Origin: Chitinophagaceae bacterium PMP191F
Lineage (GTDB): Bacteria > Bacteroidota > Bacteroidia > Chitinophagales > Chitinophagaceae
Direction: 5' to 3'
NCBI GenBank assembly: GCA_001302245.1
Contig: LGYU01000010.1
Location: 248,001 to 312,000 of the forward strand
Length of the DNA stretch: 64,000 bases
Shown: positions 20,777 to 30,508 of the stretch, in pieces
How positions within the stretch are numbered: the stretch's first letter is position 1
How the letters are laid out: every line of letters starts with the position of its first letter
Position numbers and translations under genes: made by a program
Notes under the pieces: generated by a model
What the model was told of the DNA's origin: nothing
The model's input: the letters and a program-made list of their open reading frames with translations, nothing else
Databases searched by the model: none

Positions 20777-22657
20777 TTACCATCCGGGGTTCTGCTTAAA
20801 CTCCAGGTACATATTGGCATCTGCATTTTTTAATGGCAGCCAATAGTGCTTTTCTGTATACTTACGTTCAAGAATTACCTGCTCCCGTAAATTCACTACC
20901 CTGTTTGATCTGGGATCAGTGGCACTGAATGTACCGGATCTGTCAAACTCGATAGATTTTTTAAGCGTGTACGGGCTTTGGATCAGCAGCATCCAGCGGC
21001 GCAGATCATTAAAGCGATGCCCTTCAAAGGATAACTCTACAGCCCTTTCCCGACGCAATTCGCCCATGAAAGCATCCAGTGTCTGCAGAAATTTGGCGGC
21101 TACATGCCCTACTCCTGCCCTGTCGCGGATGGTATTTACCGCATCTACAGCTGTTTTATTATAGCTACCTGCTTTCCCTAAAGGCGTTCCATAACCTTGC
21201 GCTACCGCTTCGGCATACATCAGGTATACATCTGCCAGACGCATATAAGGCAAATGAATATTCAACGCCTTGTCGTAACTGTAACCATTGTCATACTTAT
21301 TTGCAGTAATGGGAATAAACTTATACAACAGGTAACCTGTACGGCTGCCGGTGCTGATGTTGCGGTAACTGCCATTGGTATACAAATTTGCATACCGGTT
21401 AGGCTCATCTGTAGTAGCGCCTTGTACACATTTTACACCATCATATACTATATCATTGTAAAAACGCGGATCACGTCCTTTCCAGGGATAGGCAGGATCA
21501 TAACCCGATTCTGCATCAGCCTGGGTAATGTCTTTGATAGGCAATCCATTGGCCATGCCATAGTAGTCCACATAATTTGCTGTAGGCAGAAATTTCACAT
21601 CGCCACCTTCCAGTTGCGGAGCAGGCTGGTATTGCTTACTGGTACCCCAGTTTGAGCCGTTTGCACCATAATATGGTCCGCGGAAAATGGCTTCTGTACC
21701 ACCAGGCATTGCCCAGTTCTGACCATTTGAATAGAAATTAGTATAGTATTTCGAAAAATCAACCAGGCTATAAGAAGCTTCTCCTGTTTCACACAACTGC
21801 AGCAGTTCGGCAAACGCATCGGCCGCTTTTTTGCAATAATCAATTTGATAAGTTTTGTTGCCGGTAGACTCATAATTCATCAGCGGACTACCTGCCCAGA
21901 GATAATTTTTGCCCAGGTAACCCAGTGCCATTATTTTATTGATCCGCAACTGGTTTTTACCAAGCGTTCTTTTTCCTGCAGTGGTATTGTCCCAGTTCAC
22001 CGGCAACAGGTTGGCAGCTTCTTTGAAATCTGCCGCCGCCTTATCAGCACATTCGCTGTATTTTAACCTCGGTAATGTCAGTTTCTGATCACCAGGTAAT
22101 ACCTTATCAATATAGGGCAGCCCTCCGAAGTATTGAATGAACATAAAATGGAACCACCCTCTGAAAAAAAGCAACTGGCCTTTGATCAGATTCTTTTCTT
22201 CCTGGGTACCATCTGTTAATTTATCAATGTTTTCAAGCCCCATATTGGCTTTTCTGATACCGTACCAACCAAGTTTCCACAGAGATTTGGCAAAACGATC
22301 ATCATTTGTTGAAGTGTTGCTTCTATCCATCCAACCGGCCTGCCAGCCATCAAACTGTGTCTGCCAGCCCCAGAAATCGCCATTATCAATTTTTACTATA
22401 AAATGAAAATCACGGGCAGTAGACTGTATTTCATCTTCTCCCCAGTTCCAGGAATTAGTCCAGTAAGCATTGGTAAAATCAGGTATACAGTGATACAACT
22501 CTTCTGTAAATCCCTGGAAATTGGTAAAGTTTTTAAAAGCATCTTCCGATGATACAATAGACTGCGGTTCCCGGTCAAGAAACTTTTTGCAGGATACCAG
22601 GCTGATGACTACCCCCAGCAGCAGTATGTACAGCAATCGTTTATTCCAGTTATTCAT
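20777..22657 (-). CDS. xusB: SusD-like xylan-oligosaccharide-binding lipoprotein, first pair
   Basis: The protein has 626 residues. The signal has lipobox LVSCKK, followed by the frequent SusD opening FLDREPQSIVSSEDAF. The TPR-like core (LIKGQLLFFRGWFHFMFIQY) and the C-terminal family block (LPYMRLADVYLMYAEAVAQ, then ELRRERAVELSFEGHRFNDL) are clear. It partners the SusC encoded 11 bp upstream. XusB of characterised xylan systems binds xylan tightly and is a main surface binder, so this is the likely counterpart. Assignment of the symbol is by synteny. Confidence 0.93.
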   Translation of the reverse strand: MNNWNKRLLYILLLGVVISLVSCKKFLDREPQSIVSSEDAFKNFTNFQGFTEELYHCIPDFTNAYWTNSWNWGEDEIQSTARDFHFIVKIDNGDFWGWQTQFDGWQAGWMDRSNTSTNDDRFAKSLWKLGWYGIRKANMGLENIDKLTDGTQEEKNLIKGQLLFFRGWFHFMFIQYFGGLPYIDKVLPGDQKLTLPRLKYSECADKAAADFKEAANLLPVNWDNTTAGKRTLGKNQLRINKIMALGYLGKNYLWAGSPLMNYESTGNKTYQIDYCKKAADAFAELLQLCETGEASYSLVDFSKYYTNFYSNGQNWAMPGGTEAIFRGPYYGANGSNWGTSKQYQPAPQLEGGDVKFLPTANYVDYYGMANGLPIKDITQADAESGYDPAYPWKGRDPRFYNDIVYDGVKCVQGATTDEPNRYANLYTNGSYRNISTGSRTGYLLYKFIPITANKYDNGYSYDKALNIHLPYMRLADVYLMYAEAVAQGYGTPLGKAGSYNKTAVDAVNTIRDRAGVGHVAAKFLQTLDAFMGELRRERAVELSFEGHRFNDLRRWMLLIQSPYTLKKSIEFDRSGTFSATDPRSNRVVNLREQVILERKYTEKHYWLPLKNADANMYLEFKQNPGW

Positions 22658-22668
22658 ACAAATCAGGT

Positions 22669-25600
22669 TTAAAAAGTAATATTAACGCCCAGGTTATAAC
22701 GTTTTACAGTAGGGTAAGCACCTTGTGAAGCCCAGCCTGTTCCGGCAAAGTTAGACTCACGGTCATCTGGCATTTTACTCCACACAGCAAGGTTATTGCC
22801 ATTCAGATAAATTCGTAATGACTCAATGCCCAGTCGTTTTACAATGCTATTCCTGATCGTATAGGCTATTTCAGCGTTCTTCAATCGCAGGTAAGAACCA
22901 TCAAACATGTATTGCGTACCTCTGTAATAACTTGCCGGCGTGGAAAGCCAGCGGGGCATGGGCACGTCAGCATCAGGATTGTCTTTAGACCAGTAACTGC
23001 CTTCATTATATACTACATGGTTTTGAGAAGCGAGACTGTTGAACACAACCTGCCGCGTAACATTATTTACTCCATAGAACTGTACAAAAACACTCAATCC
23101 TTTCCAGTCAGCACCAAAAGTTGCATTGTAGGTATTTTGTGGCCATCCGCTATACCCGTAAGGGATATTGTCCTGAGCGTCGATCACGCCATCACCATTG
23201 TAATCTACCAGGTAGTAGTTACCCGGTAATTTCTGGTTATCATTGGTGTTGTATTGTGTACTGCCATATAAATCATCCCATGTATTATAATAACCACGAC
23301 TTACATAAGAATAAGCCTGGCCAATCTGCATACCTTCCGCTTTCTGATAAGCAGGCAGCAAAGCTGGATTGTCGGCATCAATAACTTTATTTTTTGAATG
23401 GGTCATATTGAGGTCAGACCATAAACGAAGATTCTTACCTAACTGGTAGTTAAAATGCAATTCCACTTCATATCCCTGAGAATTTACACGCCCCAGGTTG
23501 GCTACAGGTGGCGTAGTACCATAATAAGAAGGTACAGAAGTCCGGCTGGCCAGAAGAATCTTAGAACGTTTATCCTTGAAAAAATCTACTTTACCTCTCA
23601 CAAAACCATTGAACAATTCAAAGTCAGCACCTATATTAAATTTCTCAGCCTGCTCCCATTGCACATTGGGATTACCCACAGTTGACTCACGGTACCAGTT
23701 ATACGGGCTTTGTTCTGCGCCCTCACCGGTTATGCCTAATCTGGATTGCCCTCCATAAGCCCACTCTGTGAGATAAAGGAAACGACCAGATACATCATCA
23801 AAACCGGTTTGTCCATAAGAAGCGCGTATTTTCAGCAGATCAAGGAAGCGGATGTTCTTCATAAAATTCTCTTTCGATACGATCCAGTTCAGACCACCGG
23901 AAGAGAAAAATGCAAAGCGGTAAGCAGGGGCAAATTTTTCTGAACCATTATATGCACCGTTGTATTCAAGCGTATACTTATTATTATAGGTATAGGTAGT
24001 ACGGAATACCCAATCTTCACGATAAGAAGGAATCATACTGCCGTTTGCTGTAATATTCCGGTTCAGCAACCCCATTAATGATACGCCATGTTTTTTTGCA
24101 ATAGTAGTGGCATAGTTCAGTTGCAACTGGTAGAACAACCTGCGCTGGTTGCCGGTAACAGCACCACCTGCCGGCGCCCATTTGATCCCTTCCTGGAAAT
24201 CGAAATTCGTTACCCCATCATAAGCCTGCTTATAAACCACTGCCCCGGTTTCAGGATCTATCCATTTGCGCTGCGTATCATTATACAGATCATTCACACC
24301 ACGATCGCTTTCTACAAATGTGTTGTCCACAGAAATGGTTCCGTTAAACCGCAGACCCTTAATTAACATGTCAAGGTTTTGCTCAAGAGCAAAGTCTGTA
24401 TTAATACGCGTAGTGGTCTGGTATTGCACACCACCAATTGCCAGGCTACGGGCAGAGTTCTCTGCACGGCCCTCATTAGGTGCATAGTATCCCCACGATC
24501 CATCCGAATATGTGGGCAGAAATACATCAGGCGCTGTAGTATAAGCGTCAATCCATGGACCATACTGGTTACCGGAAAATCCCCAGGGACTTTTTCTTAC
24601 TCCATAAGAACCAGACAGATTGACCTTAAAAAGAGTAGAAGGCGTTAGCTGAAAATCCAGGTTGGTACGGGTATTGATCCTGTTGAAGCCAAAACCCGGC
24701 TTATAGCCCCTGTTATTATCATATACTTTAAAAAGGTCACCTTCGTGCAAAAAATCTGCGCTGGTGAAATATTTAACAAAACGCGTTCCTCCACTGATAT
24801 TCAGGTTGGCGTTCTGTGACATGGCGTAGTCTTTAAACAATGTTTTAGCCCAGTCTACATTGGGATAACGCTCTGCTTCCTCCAGATTAGCAGGATAACG
24901 GTATTTATTAATGATATCAAGCGGAAGATAATTGTTCCAGCTTTCAGGTTTTAATGCCAGTTCATATTCTATCGCTTCGTTAATGGCACGCAAGGCATCA
25001 TAGGAATCAGCTTTACCAGGCAGTTTGGAAGGTACCTTCATAATTGTATTCACTGTACCCCTGATGGAAGCTTTGCCCAATTTACCACGCTTGGTTGTGA
25101 TCAGGATAACGCCATTGGCACCCCGTGAACCGAAAACGGCAGTAGCAGAGGCATCTTTTAAAACAGTTACTGTTTCCACAGATCCAATGTCAACACTGGT
25201 CATCGGTCGTTCTACTCCATCTACCAATACAAGCGGACTGGCATTATTCCAGGTACTTCTGCCACGGATAATAAGCTGGGGATCTTCTTCGCCGGGTAAT
25301 CCTGTGCTTTGCGCAGTGATCAGGCCTGGCACATTACCAGTTAAAGCCGCACCAATACTTGATACCCCGCCTGCTCTTTCCAATACCTTACCTGAAGTTT
25401 GCGATACAGCAGCCACAACACTCTCCTTCTTTTGTCTGCCATATCCCACCACAATCACGTCTTCCAGGCCAACTATACTGTCACGTAACGTGATAATTAA
25501 ATTGTCTTGCCTGCGGATATCAACTTCCTGCGAAACTTTACCAACAAAACTGAAAACAAGAATGTGTTTTCCATCCGGAACATTTATTGAAAAACGTCCT

Positions 25601-25806
25601 GCATGATCAGTACCGGCACTAACAGTTGTCTGCTTCACCTGTACCGTTGCACCCACAACAGGTACTTTCTTATCGTCTACCACTACTCCTTTCACCACAC
25701 GGACATCCTGTGCCTGCAAGGATGAACAGACAATGACAAACAATAGTATTGTCATTGTCATCAAAAGCCACTTACATGGCCTTTGTGTAAACATCGTTTT
25801 GAACAT
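22669..25806 (-). CDS. xusA: SusC-like TonB-dependent receptor, first pair (head of XUS operon)
   Basis: The protein has 1045 residues from the ATG at 25806 (MFKTMFTQ); ATGs at 25815 and 25794 are alternatives. The signal peptide ends VCSSLQAQ. A carboxypeptidase-D-like domain follows (VKGVVVDDKKVPVVGATVQV), then the SusC plug (DVIVVGYGRQKKESVVAAVS, LVLVDGVERPM, ASATAVFGSRGANGVILITT) and a long 22-stranded barrel to the C-terminus (RYNLGVNITF). It is the first gene of the seven-gene minus-strand operon that ends at the SASA esterase. The 418 bp before it should hold the HTCS-controlled promoter. Confidence 0.95.
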   Translation of the reverse strand: MFKTMFTQRPCKWLLMTMTILLFVIVCSSLQAQDVRVVKGVVVDDKKVPVVGATVQVKQTTVSAGTDHAGRFSINVPDGKHILVFSFVGKVSQEVDIRRQDNLIITLRDSIVGLEDVIVVGYGRQKKESVVAAVSQTSGKVLERAGGVSSIGAALTGNVPGLITAQSTGLPGEEDPQLIIRGRSTWNNASPLVLVDGVERPMTSVDIGSVETVTVLKDASATAVFGSRGANGVILITTKRGKLGKASIRGTVNTIMKVPSKLPGKADSYDALRAINEAIEYELALKPESWNNYLPLDIINKYRYPANLEEAERYPNVDWAKTLFKDYAMSQNANLNISGGTRFVKYFTSADFLHEGDLFKVYDNNRGYKPGFGFNRINTRTNLDFQLTPSTLFKVNLSGSYGVRKSPWGFSGNQYGPWIDAYTTAPDVFLPTYSDGSWGYYAPNEGRAENSARSLAIGGVQYQTTTRINTDFALEQNLDMLIKGLRFNGTISVDNTFVESDRGVNDLYNDTQRKWIDPETGAVVYKQAYDGVTNFDFQEGIKWAPAGGAVTGNQRRLFYQLQLNYATTIAKKHGVSLMGLLNRNITANGSMIPSYREDWVFRTTYTYNNKYTLEYNGAYNGSEKFAPAYRFAFFSSGGLNWIVSKENFMKNIRFLDLLKIRASYGQTGFDDVSGRFLYLTEWAYGGQSRLGITGEGAEQSPYNWYRESTVGNPNVQWEQAEKFNIGADFELFNGFVRGKVDFFKDKRSKILLASRTSVPSYYGTTPPVANLGRVNSQGYEVELHFNYQLGKNLRLWSDLNMTHSKNKVIDADNPALLPAYQKAEGMQIGQAYSYVSRGYYNTWDDLYGSTQYNTNDNQKLPGNYYLVDYNGDGVIDAQDNIPYGYSGWPQNTYNATFGADWKGLSVFVQFYGVNNVTRQVVFNSLASQNHVVYNEGSYWSKDNPDADVPMPRWLSTPASYYRGTQYMFDGSYLRLKNAEIAYTIRNSIVKRLGIESLRIYLNGNNLAVWSKMPDDRESNFAGTGWASQGAYPTVKRYNLGVNITF

Positions 25807-25866
25807 TGGTATCATATATATTAAAAGTGAGGGCAATAAAAGATTACAACAGTCTGAAAAGACCAT

Positions 25867-26224
25867 TTTCTCAGAAAGACAAGCCCGTACATGACGGTTC
25901 TTTCCGGCAGGGAACTACCCCAAATGCTGATAGTTTTTTACTGGCTGCTGTTTAATTGTAGTATTGACACTAATAAAAGGCTACGTGAAGGAGGTAAGCC
26001 CGGAGGTTTTCCGATTTTCATAAGCAATCATTTTAGTCGTTAAAATTGGTAGTATTAAAAAATGTGTCAAGCCCCTAAGTCGTCTGGCAAGGTAACAGGT
26101 ACCTTATGAAACCGATTGCGAATATATATTTGCAGGAGTGACACCAATGGCACGAATCGCGAAAATGATGGAAAGAATGTTTTGTCTTCAAAAAACATTA
26201 TCCCCTTACCTCATTACAGCAGGT
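25867..26224 (-). promoter_or_regulatory. Control region upstream of the XUS operon
   Basis: This 358-bp gene-free stretch separates the GH43 stop from the first SusC. It contains an inverted repeat AAGGTA-5 bp-TACCTT at 26089-26105 and, on the minus strand, TTGACA at 26065-26070 followed by an AT-rich tract. AATACTAC occurs twice on the minus strand (25958-25965 and 26049-26056). No perfect TAnnTTTG box was found. It should contain the operon promoter and the HTCS site, but neither can be placed with confidence. Confidence 0.4.
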
Positions 26225-28219
26225 TTATTTGTTGCTTCTCAGCAGCCTGATACTTTTAATAAAAATATCATATGAAACACCCGGGGCATATTTCACAAAA
26301 AGATCGTGTTGACCCGATAGTTTCTGCTTTATGGGGTATACATGATTTGTTGCACCGGCCTTTACAGGCACAATTACAACGGTTGTTCCGGTCTTTAAAT
26401 CATCAATGATAAATTCCAGGGTGCCTCCCTTACTGGCAGTGGCATCCACTTCAATGCCCTGAGCCTCCCCGGTAATGCCAAAGTCAACACCCGATATCAT
26501 CAGCCAGCCTCCATACACAGAAGTATTGGTAACCTGCCAGGTATTACCCGTTTTAATATGCTGTATGCCGTAATGATTACTGCTACCTGTCGCCGGCATG
26601 GACGAAAAGCCGTCTTTACAAACAAACAGATCAAAGTCCGCCGCGCCATTTTCGGCAAACAGTCCTACACTGGTGCCTACCCAGGAGTTCCAGTTGGGTT
26701 GTGTTTTATCCAGTGCTATTGCTTGTATAGGCCCACCTGTACTCAACCACTGCTTGCCGTTAACGCTATAGTAACCGGACAGATGGTGCTCATGTCTTAC
26801 CAGCTTCAGCCAAACAGAATTCGCTGTATTATTAAAGGGAACCTTCCGGATAGCAGTATCCAGTTGCAGTACGATGTTCTTATTTTTCCCGGATTCAATG
26901 TACAGGCGTACAAACACCTGCTGATTGCCGTTGGAGAGATAGATACCACCAAGTGCAGCATTTGTTTTGTCAGGTAGCTCTACCCGTGTAACCACTGTAT
27001 AAAAATGATCCGTTTCTTTTTGCACTATATGTGTACGGCCACTGTCGGGGGTGAGCCGCATCCAACCTTTACGCGCCGAAAGTGAATAGTTGCCAGCGGC
27101 GGCTTTGTTGAGAAAATGCCACCAGGCGCCAAGACTGTCACTATCAAAATTATCAGAGTGCACGGTTCTCCAGGGAATGTTGGTATTGATAAGAGCTGGT
27201 TTAGGAACCGGCGTACTTACCGGCGGCAATCCCCAGGGTCTGTCGCCTTCCCATATTACCTGGTACAACGATGTTTGCCTGCCCATGCCAGACCAGTCGT
27301 CAAAGCCTTTTTTCTGATAACTCTGTCCAAGCGTCCACCAGGTACCGTCAGCAAGTTGCACAGGAGCAGCAATATGATTGGGGTTCTGAAAAGTATTGCC
27401 AGAGTCCGGACCGGGTTTGAAGAAATCACCCAGGCGTTCCCATTGTGTGGAATCGGCAGTAAGACTGCGTGAACGCAATACATACTGACCGCCAGACACA
27501 TCACCGGCCGGGAAGTAGTAATAATAACCATTGCGTTTGCACATCACCGGACCTTCAGCCCAACTGTATTGTAACCCCGCATTGATCCAATCAAGATTGA
27601 TCACGGTATCAGTCAACTGACCATCTCTGCCAAGTGCCTGCAATCTGTTTACCCGCTGGCCATTCTTGATCACCATATATGGCTTACCATCATCATCCAC
27701 AAATATGGAATTGTCGTAGCCAAGCGGACCTGTTTTGTTATTGGTTTTCACAAGTACAGGCGCAGACCAGGGACCTGCCGGAGAAGATGCCCGGGAAAAC
27801 CACTGCCCGTTGGAAGAAAAATAGATCCAGTAAGAACCGTAAAAATAAGTAATAGCACCCTGCCATACACCTGCAGAAGGCCGGTCCGTAACCATGGAAG
27901 CACCGGAAGGAGGCAACACCCTGCCAATTACTTTCCAATGCACCAGGTCTCTGGAATGGTACACGGGCAGATAGGGATTAAAGTGAAAGGATGAACCGCA
28001 ATGATAAAAGTCATCTCCTACTTTCAGTAAAGTAGGGTCCGGATGATCGCCGGGCAGCACAGGATTAATGTAGGTATTGACAGAACTATAAAACCGAAGG
28101 GAGTCAGCATCGGGCGTAAACAATTTATCCGGCTGCCGCGAAGAAGCGGATTGGGCAAATAATAAACAGGGTATTGACAAAAAGCATAGCAATACGAAGG
28201 CAAACAATCTTGTAACCAT
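26225..28219 (-). CDS. GH43 glycosidase with C-terminal CBM6-like domain
   Basis: The protein has 664 residues with a signal peptide ending CLLFAQ. The GH43 propeller lies at about 45-345, with the base in LPGDHPDPTLL, pKa modulator in GYDNSIFVDDDG and acid in WAEGPVMCK. A beta-sandwich of the DUF1349 type spans about 355-535 (VHSDNFDSDSLGAWWHFLN; HFYTVVTRVELP). A C-terminal jelly-roll resembling CBM6 (about 545-664) contains GGWLMISGVDFG and ends YDIFIKSIRLL. It should act as a xylosidase or arabinofuranosidase on larger xylan. It precedes the XUS operon on the same strand with 418 bp between, and is divergent from another GH43 over a region with repeated TTCAACA motifs. Confidence 0.9.
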   Translation of the reverse strand: MVTRLFAFVLLCFLSIPCLLFAQSASSRQPDKLFTPDADSLRFYSSVNTYINPVLPGDHPDPTLLKVGDDFYHCGSSFHFNPYLPVYHSRDLVHWKVIGRVLPPSGASMVTDRPSAGVWQGAITYFYGSYWIYFSSNGQWFSRASSPAGPWSAPVLVKTNNKTGPLGYDNSIFVDDDGKPYMVIKNGQRVNRLQALGRDGQLTDTVINLDWINAGLQYSWAEGPVMCKRNGYYYYFPAGDVSGGQYVLRSRSLTADSTQWERLGDFFKPGPDSGNTFQNPNHIAAPVQLADGTWWTLGQSYQKKGFDDWSGMGRQTSLYQVIWEGDRPWGLPPVSTPVPKPALINTNIPWRTVHSDNFDSDSLGAWWHFLNKAAAGNYSLSARKGWMRLTPDSGRTHIVQKETDHFYTVVTRVELPDKTNAALGGIYLSNGNQQVFVRLYIESGKNKNIVLQLDTAIRKVPFNNTANSVWLKLVRHEHHLSGYYSVNGKQWLSTGGPIQAIALDKTQPNWNSWVGTSVGLFAENGAADFDLFVCKDGFSSMPATGSSNHYGIQHIKTGNTWQVTNTSVYGGWLMISGVDFGITGEAQGIEVDATASKGGTLEFIIDDLKTGTTVVIVPVKAGATNHVYPIKQKLSGQHDLFVKYAPGVSYDIFIKSIRLLRSNK

Positions 28220-28276
28220 CTGAACTAATGTTGATTTGGAAATCGAAAGATATCATCCCATGCAAAAGAACGATGG

Positions 28277-28450
28277 TTCAAATGTTGAAAAGAAGGATAT
28301 AAATGTTTGGGCCAACCTACTGCCCCCGAACCGTAGGTCATTAAACCTAAAACTGCCCGGTCGTTTCAACCCGGTCCATAAGCTTAAACCGATCAAATGA
28401 CTGCACAAACAAGCGATTTTCAACAAATAGCATACTATAATTCAACAAAT
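28277..28450. promoter_or_regulatory. TTCAACA repeats between divergent GH43 genes
   Basis: A 10-bp direct repeat TTCAACAAAT occurs on the plus strand at 28419-28428 and 28441-28450, exactly 22 bp (two helical turns) apart and facing the plus-strand GH43. A third, inverted copy (TTTTCAACATTTGAA read on the minus strand) lies at 28277-28291, about 60 bp upstream of the minus-strand GH43. AraC-type output domains of HTCS proteins bind direct repeats of this kind, so these are candidate sites for the locus regulator (inference). Confidence 0.45.
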
Positions 28451-28587
28451 GTTACATAAGAGATATAAGCCTGAACACTAGCTTTGTACCTGTATATTAA
28501 AGCTATTGAAGATGTGGCCCTGTATCACAGGATATTACAACAGCTTGCTCATTTTGCATGTAACTGTATCAAAAAAATGCAACTCAT

Positions 28588-29982
28588 ATGAAATTTAAAT
28601 ACTGCCTGCTCACCACCACTTTAATTGCAATAACAAGCATACTATATGCCCAGAATCCCATTATCCAATGCCACTATTCCCCCGATCCGGCGCCGATGGC
28701 TTATAAAGGAAACCTGTATGTTTACACAGGCGATGACATTCCGGGCTACGGATTTTATTATATGACCAAATGGCGGGTGCATTCATCTGCCGATATGGTA
28801 AACTGGACTGATCATGGAGCCCCCATTTCATTAGAATCTTTTTCCTGGGCAAGGGATCGTGCCTGGGCCGCTCAATGTATAGAGCGTAACGGAAAATTTT
28901 ATTGGTACATGTGTGCGCAAACTGTACAAAACAATATGGCTGTGGGTGTTGCCGTGTCAGACAGCCCTACAGGCCCCTTTAAAGATGCCTTGGGCAAGCC
29001 GCTTATCAGCACCGGGTCCTGGTCAAACATAGACCCAACAGTATACATTGATGATGACGGTCAGGCATACTTGTATTGGGGCAATGGCAATTTATACTTC
29101 GTAAAATTAAACAAGGATATGGTATCTTATGCTGGTGAAATCGTCCAGGTTCCTCAAAGCGAGAATGCTTTTGGCGGGGTAAAGGCCAATACCAGTCCAA
29201 ATACCACTGACAACGTTGTTAAAGACAGATATGTTGAAGGCCCCTGGTTTTATAAACGCAATGGCAAGTATTATCTCATGTTTGCGGGAATGACCGGAGG
29301 AACTGAATGCCTTTCCTATTCAATGAGCGATAGTCCTACCGGCCCATGGAAATATATGGGTAAAATCATGGATGCTCAGCCAACCAATAGTTTTACCAAT
29401 CATGGCGGCATTATAGATTTTAAGGGTAGGTCATATTTGTTTTATCATACAGGTTTGTTGCCCGGAGGTGGCAGTTACGGACGTTCCACTGCAATAGAAG
29501 AATTTAAATATAACGATGATGGAACCATCCCCTCTATTGCTATCTCAAAAAAGGGAGTGACACCTGTAGCAACATTAAACCCTTATAAGAGAACAGAAGC
29601 TGAGACAAACGCATGGTCTGAAAAATGTAAAACCGACAAGAGCGAGACAACAGGGATGTATATCTCAGATACCAGAACTGATGGCTATATAAAGGTACGT
29701 TCTGTAGATTTTGGCATTAACCCACCGGTATCTTTTTCTGCGGCTTTAGCAGCGGGATTAGATGGAGGCATTTTAGAAGTGCGCGCAGATAGCATTGCAG
29801 GTGCTAAAATTACCGTAATAGAAGTGCCCCGCACGGGCGGATGGCACTCTTGGAAAAACATAACATCGCCCGTAACTACATCTGTTACAGGGATACACGA
29901 TCTTTATTTTGTTTTTAAAGGACAAAACATTACGGCTGGCCGGGTGCTTTTTAATTTTGATTATTGGACATTCTCTCACTAA
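28588..29982 (+). CDS. GH43 arabinoxylan arabinofuranohydrolase-like enzyme with CBM6
   Basis: The protein has 464 residues with a signal peptide ending SILYAQ. The GH43 domain (about 22-325) has the base in CHYSPDPAPM, pKa modulator in SNIDPTVYIDDDG and acid in RYVEGPWFYKR. The motif NHGGIIDFKGRSYLFYHTG and the linked C-terminal CBM6 (about 335-464: RTEAETNAWSEKC, YIKVRSVDFG, GRVLFNFDYWTF) match arabinoxylan arabinofuranohydrolases (GH43_29-like), which strip arabinose side chains. It is the last gene of the xylan locus and runs away from the rest, sharing its upstream region with the other GH43. Confidence 0.9.
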   Translation: MKFKYCLLTTTLIAITSILYAQNPIIQCHYSPDPAPMAYKGNLYVYTGDDIPGYGFYYMTKWRVHSSADMVNWTDHGAPISLESFSWARDRAWAAQCIERNGKFYWYMCAQTVQNNMAVGVAVSDSPTGPFKDALGKPLISTGSWSNIDPTVYIDDDGQAYLYWGNGNLYFVKLNKDMVSYAGEIVQVPQSENAFGGVKANTSPNTTDNVVKDRYVEGPWFYKRNGKYYLMFAGMTGGTECLSYSMSDSPTGPWKYMGKIMDAQPTNSFTNHGGIIDFKGRSYLFYHTGLLPGGGSYGRSTAIEEFKYNDDGTIPSIAISKKGVTPVATLNPYKRTEAETNAWSEKCKTDKSETTGMYISDTRTDGYIKVRSVDFGINPPVSFSAALAAGLDGGILEVRADSIAGAKITVIEVPRTGGWHSWKNITSPVTTSVTGIHDLYFVFKGQNITAGRVLFNFDYWTFSH

Positions 29983-30044
29983 CATGAACCGGTAAGCTTG
30001 TGTATATTTATGGTACAGCAATCTCTGCCACATACATTTTTTAG

Positions 30045-30453
30045 CACTTTTTATATGTCCCCTGTTTCCCTTTGTTGTATCCGGGCAAGAACGTAACGTT
30101 ATCCTTAAAGACTCAACAGCAAAGGTCAGGCTATCCCTTTCTACATATAACCATGCATCACTAATTTTTAACGGAATAACTACCTATACACTTACCAACT
30201 CAAGAATAAAAGCAGAGAAGATATCTTTTGACGATACAGCAACCAGGAAAGTTTTTTCGAAATCAATCCACTCGCAGCTTTCATGTGCAGATGATACAGT
30301 ACCAGATTTGTAGCCCGGTCACACGTTTCATCTTCATACCTCACTTTTTTCTTTGATCACGAGCTGAATATTGAAATTAAACAAACCTGGTACGGGCAGA
30401 AGCAGCAAAATGAACTACGTAATAATTTCAACACCAATATTAGAACCAGGTAG
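30045..30453 (+). pseudogene. Eroded secreted-protein gene
   Basis: Two separate plus-strand frames carry protein-like sequence without starts. The first (to a TAG at 30311) opens with a signal-like segment FLALFICPLFPFVVSGQ and continues RNVILKDSTAKVRLSLS and ITTYTLTNSRIKAEKISFDD. The second, shifted (30349-30453), reads FFDHELNIEIKQTWYGQKQ and RNNFNTNIRTR. They look like the N- and C-terminal ends of one secreted protein with the middle deleted. The family is not recognised. It lies just beyond the last GH43 and was perhaps a further enzyme of the xylan locus. Confidence 0.4.
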
Positions 30454-30508
30454 TTAGCGAAGCACCCGGCCACACTTGGGTTTTTCAAGTATAAAAGATA
30501 TTTTTAGG

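Noticed and set aside
25025-25606. 193-codon plus-strand frame with many Pro/Thr residues
   Set aside because: It is the antisense of the SusC plug and carboxypeptidase-like domains; the minus-strand protein has clear family motifs throughout.
25958-26056. Two AATACTAC words before the XUS operon as further copies of the 25-bp element
   Set aside because: Only eight bases agree and the CT and CATT parts are missing; an 8-mer is expected by chance a few times in 64 kb.
28471-28515. TTTG...TATTGAAG as promoter of the plus-strand GH43
   Set aside because: The -7 part matches TAnnTTTG too poorly to support a call.
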